Below are positions 34,784-37,200 of a stretch of DNA of 37,200 nucleotides, piece by piece. A program made the position numbers and the translations under genes. Origin of the DNA: Oscillospiraceae bacterium (GTDB taxonomy: Bacteria > Bacillota > Clostridia > Oscillospirales > UBA929); the NCBI GenBank assembly GCA_031254575.1, contig JAIRUE010000113.1, positions 1 through 37,200 of the forward strand, in the 5' to 3' direction. How positions within the stretch are numbered: position 1 is the stretch's first letter; each line of letters opens with the position of its first letter. The notes below the pieces were generated by a model that was not told the origin of the DNA, ran no database searches, and was given only the letters and a program-made list of their open reading frames with translations.

Positions 34784-35691
34784 TTGGATTCGCCCCCGAT
34801 CGTCTTTGTGAAATAATCCTCCAGACTGTCCCCGACCTCATGTATGGACGCCACGCGGACGCCGCCTTTATTGAGTTGGAACGTCACCTCGGCGGGGTTG
34901 TCCAGGTATTCGTACAGGCGCAGTTCATTCGCGCTGATCTGCTTATAGTTTCGTATGTTCAGTTCCGTTTCGAGGATGACGGCGGCTTTCGCCGCGTCGT
35001 CCGCCGTGACCGAGAGGGCGCGCTTGCACTCCTCACGAAGCTGCTCCTGCGTCAGCGATTTGATCAGCCGCCCCTGGTGGATGATGGCGTACTTTGTGGC
35101 GACCTGCGACAGTTCCGATAAGATATGGCTGGAAATCAGGATGGTGATGCCCTGTTCGTTCAGCCGCTTCATCAAATCCCGCATTTCAATAATACCCATA
35201 GGGTCAAGCCCGTTGACCGGTTCGTCGAGGATGATGAGATCCGGGCTGTTCAGAATGGCCAGCGCCAGCCCCAGCCGCTGTTTCATGCCCAGTGAAAAAT
35301 TTTTGAATTTCTTTTTGCCGGTGCCGGTCAGGCTGACCATCTCCAGTGATTTTCCCACCACAGACTTGTCCGGTATGCCGCGCTGAATACGGTAATACTC
35401 CAGATTTTGCGCCGCCGTCAGGTTCGGGTACAGCGCGGGCGTTTCTATGACGCAGCCCACCCGTGCCCTCGCGGCGTTCAGTCCCGCCTCATCCGCCTGT
35501 CCGAACAGCTCGATACTGCCGCTGTCGGGACGGGCCAGCGAGGTGATAAGGCGCATCAGCGTTGTCTTGCCCGCGCCGTTTTGCCCGATCAGGCCGAAGA
35601 TGTCGCTCTTTTCCACCGTCAGGCTTACGTTATCCACGGCGGCGGTATTGCCGTAGCGTTTGGTCAGTTCCCGCGTTTTCAGTACAGTCAT
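34780..35691 (-). CDS. ABC transporter ATP-binding protein (BcrA-type)
   Basis: LIGQNGAGKTTLMRLITSLARPDSGSI; FSLGMKQRLGLALAILNSPDLIILDEPVNGLDPMGI. Confidence 0.94.
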   Translation of the reverse strand: MTVLKTRELTKRYGNTAAVDNVSLTVEKSDIFGLIGQNGAGKTTLMRLITSLARPDSGSIELFGQADEAGLNAARARVGCVIETPALYPNLTAAQNLEYYRIQRGIPDKSVVGKSLEMVSLTGTGKKKFKNFSLGMKQRLGLALAILNSPDLIILDEPVNGLDPMGIIEMRDLMKRLNEQGITILISSHILSELSQVATKYAIIHQGRLIKSLTQEQLREECKRALSVTADDAAKAAVILETELNIRNYKQISANELRLYEYLDNPAEVTFQLNKGGVRVASIHEVGDSLEDYFTKTIGGESK

Positions 35692-35728
35692 TGACTTTCC
35701 CTCCTTTTATGGTTTCATCTTAACAGGG

Positions 35729-35767
35729 AAGTCTTTATTAAGCCTAAGCAAAGCCTTAAAAAAGTCT
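35729..35767 (-). promoter_or_regulatory. four direct repeats at exact 11-bp spacing, candidate RR operator
   Basis: Plus strand AAGTCT 35729, AAGCCT 35740, AAGCCT 35751, AAGTCT 35762; reverse strand reads AGRCTT four times; followed by TG-T-TAAGAT extended -10. Confidence 0.7.
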
Positions 35768-35772
35768 TAAAC

Positions 35773-36450
35773 TCATTCTTTCATCTTAAACCCGATCCCC
35801 CACACGGTCTGTACGTATTCCACACCGGGCGATATGGCGTTCAGCTTAGCCCTCAGCTTGCTGATATGCACGTTGACGGTGTTGTCGTCACCCAAAAATT
35901 CGCCGCCCCATACGCTCTCGTACAGGTTATTCTTGGTAAACACCTTACCGGGATATGTCATCATCAACCGCAGAATCTCAAACTCACGTTTGGACAGTCC
36001 CGCTTTTTGCCCGCCGGCCAGCGCGTCATAACGGTCGAGGTCGAGGATAATGTCTTTGAAACGGATTTGCGCGTTTTTTCGTTTTTGCGGCACGGCGCGG
36101 CGCAGCTGAACGGCGATCCTGGCAAGCAGTTCGCCGTTGTCAAAAGGTTTTGCGATATAATCGTCCGCTCCCAGCCGCAGTAACCTGACAGTGGTCTCTT
36201 TATCTGTCCGGGCGGTCAGTACAATGACCGGAACGGCGGAGCTCGTCCGCAGTTCCTCCAAAACCTGCTCGCCGGTCTTGCCCGGAAGCATCAGGTCAAG
36301 CAAAACGACCGAAAAGCTGTCCCGCGATAAAAGCAGCAGCGCCTCCGTGCCGGAATAGGCGGCGGAAGGCGCATAATTGTTTTGCCGCAACAGTTCGCAC
36401 AGCATTTCGCTTATGTGAATATCGTCCTCCACAATAAGAACCTTCACCAT
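35773..36450 (-). CDS. OmpR-family response regulator
   Basis: VLIVEDDIHISEMLCELLRQNNYAPSAAYSGTEALLL..VVLLDLMLPGKTGEQVL..GADDYIAKPFDNGELLARI; C-term winged helix NTVNVHISKLRAKLNAISPGVEYVQTVWGIGFKM. Confidence 0.94.
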   Translation of the reverse strand: MVKVLIVEDDIHISEMLCELLRQNNYAPSAAYSGTEALLLLSRDSFSVVLLDLMLPGKTGEQVLEELRTSSAVPVIVLTARTDKETTVRLLRLGADDYIAKPFDNGELLARIAVQLRRAVPQKRKNAQIRFKDIILDLDRYDALAGGQKAGLSKREFEILRLMMTYPGKVFTKNNLYESVWGGEFLGDDNTVNVHISKLRAKLNAISPGVEYVQTVWGIGFKMKE

Positions 36451-36558
36451 ATCCCTCACGTCCCCCGTCACGCGTATAAAAGGATACGCCGTATCCGCCC
36501 ATCCTCACAAACGCGGGAATGTCCGGTACGGCGCTAACTGTGTTAAGCCGGACGGCGC

Positions 36559-37200
36559 TCAGTCCCCCAATCGCCGGACAAAGGCGTTCAGAACACACCG
36601 GATAACGCGGCTGACCGGGCCATTTGGGCCGAGCCGTCTTGCGAGAGCCGGGCTTATCCTGTAATACAGAGCGCACAGACGCCGCCCAAAGCGGCTTTTA
36701 TTGAGCGATTCGTCGCGGAAACGGCGCAGGCGGCGCACTTCGCGCGCGTCAATATCCCCGTATACGGCGGTGGCGATATAGCAGTTGCGCATGACCTTGG
36801 ACGCGTCGGAGGATTCGTGGTTTTCGTTGATGGCGCGTATCTGGTAAGCGTTTTTCAGGTTATCGCTGCGCTGAAAGCACGGCATGGCCCGGCACTTATC
36901 GATAAAGGAGAGCGCCCGGCCGATACCCGGTACTTTATTGATCTCCGTGCGCGAGTAAAGCGCGGTCGGAAGGATTATAATATATTCGTAGACCGCCATC
37001 AGACCCAGTACCGGCGCGCCGCTCCCCGGCAAATCAAAATCTCCGCCCAATCCGGTCGCGGACGGAAAGTGCCGGTGCTCCCCCGCTATGACGCGGTTGC
37101 CCCGGTCAACTGTGACATACCGGTAGTAGTCATAGGCGTTGACCGACGTGCGATAGGCTTCCAGGTGCGAAACGCCCGCTTCGTTTTGGGAAAAATTGAG
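36559..37200 (-). CDS. CFI-box C-terminal domain protein, N-terminus outside window
   Basis: Reverse frame open from 37200 to the stop at 36559; C-term CYIATAVYGDIDAREVRRLRRFRDESLNKSRFGRRLCALYYRISPALARRLG. Confidence 0.75.
   Translation of the reverse strand, partial: LNFSQNEAGVSHLEAYRTSVNAYDYYRYVTVDRGNRVIAGEHRHFPSATGLGGDFDLPGSGAPVLGLMAVYEYIIILPTALYSRTEINKVPGIGRALSFIDKCRAMPCFQRSDNLKNAYQIRAINENHESSDASKVMRNCYIATAVYGDIDAREVRRLRRFRDESLNKSRFGRRLCALYYRISPALARRLGPNGPVSRVIRCVLNAFVRRLGD

Noticed and set aside
1-37200. CRISPR array, transposon, integron or prophage
   Set aside because: No regularly spaced long direct repeats, transposase, integrase or phage structural genes seen in either strand.

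Overview
Window of a high-GC Firmicutes-type (Clostridia-like) chromosome. The lineage is inferred from gene content and promoter style only. It is almost fully coding, and I saw no CRISPR array, rRNA, transposase or phage module. Left to right: 5' part of an ABC exporter with an N-terminal zinc ribbon and a long structured leader (-); tRNA-Leu(CAG); GH26 mannanase-like gene coupled to a LarA/DUF2088-like gene; MATE transporter; proA; TspO/MBR protein; RibU-type ECF S component under an FMN riboswitch; a split LplABC-type sugar ABC locus with an unassigned 560-aa GH-like protein; orphan secreted protein; KdpDE-like two-component system with a truncated kinase; PadR regulator plus a decapeptide-repeat membrane protein; flavodoxin; AraC/GyrI-like regulator; DUF2156 protein; PfkB sugar kinase divergent from a histidine operon (hisZ-G-D-C-B-[hisA-hisI fusion]-E, no hisH or hisF) followed by a type-4 UDG; AmmeMemoRadiSam pair; XRE / truncated antitoxin / YafQ-like toxin; P-loop protein with an upstream small frameshifted ORF; a four-gene RR-ABC-permease-HK operon; and a CFI-box C-terminal protein cut by the window end. 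The most interesting signals are the HisA-HisI fusion with missing hisH/hisF, two four-copy helically phased operators next to the two response regulators, the interlocked his/pfkB promoters, the antitoxin lacking its DNA-binding N-terminus, the decapeptide-repeat protein with a 35-bp nested palindrome at its regulator, and the leader upstream of the zinc-ribbon ABC exporter. All calls are by eye; no searches were run.
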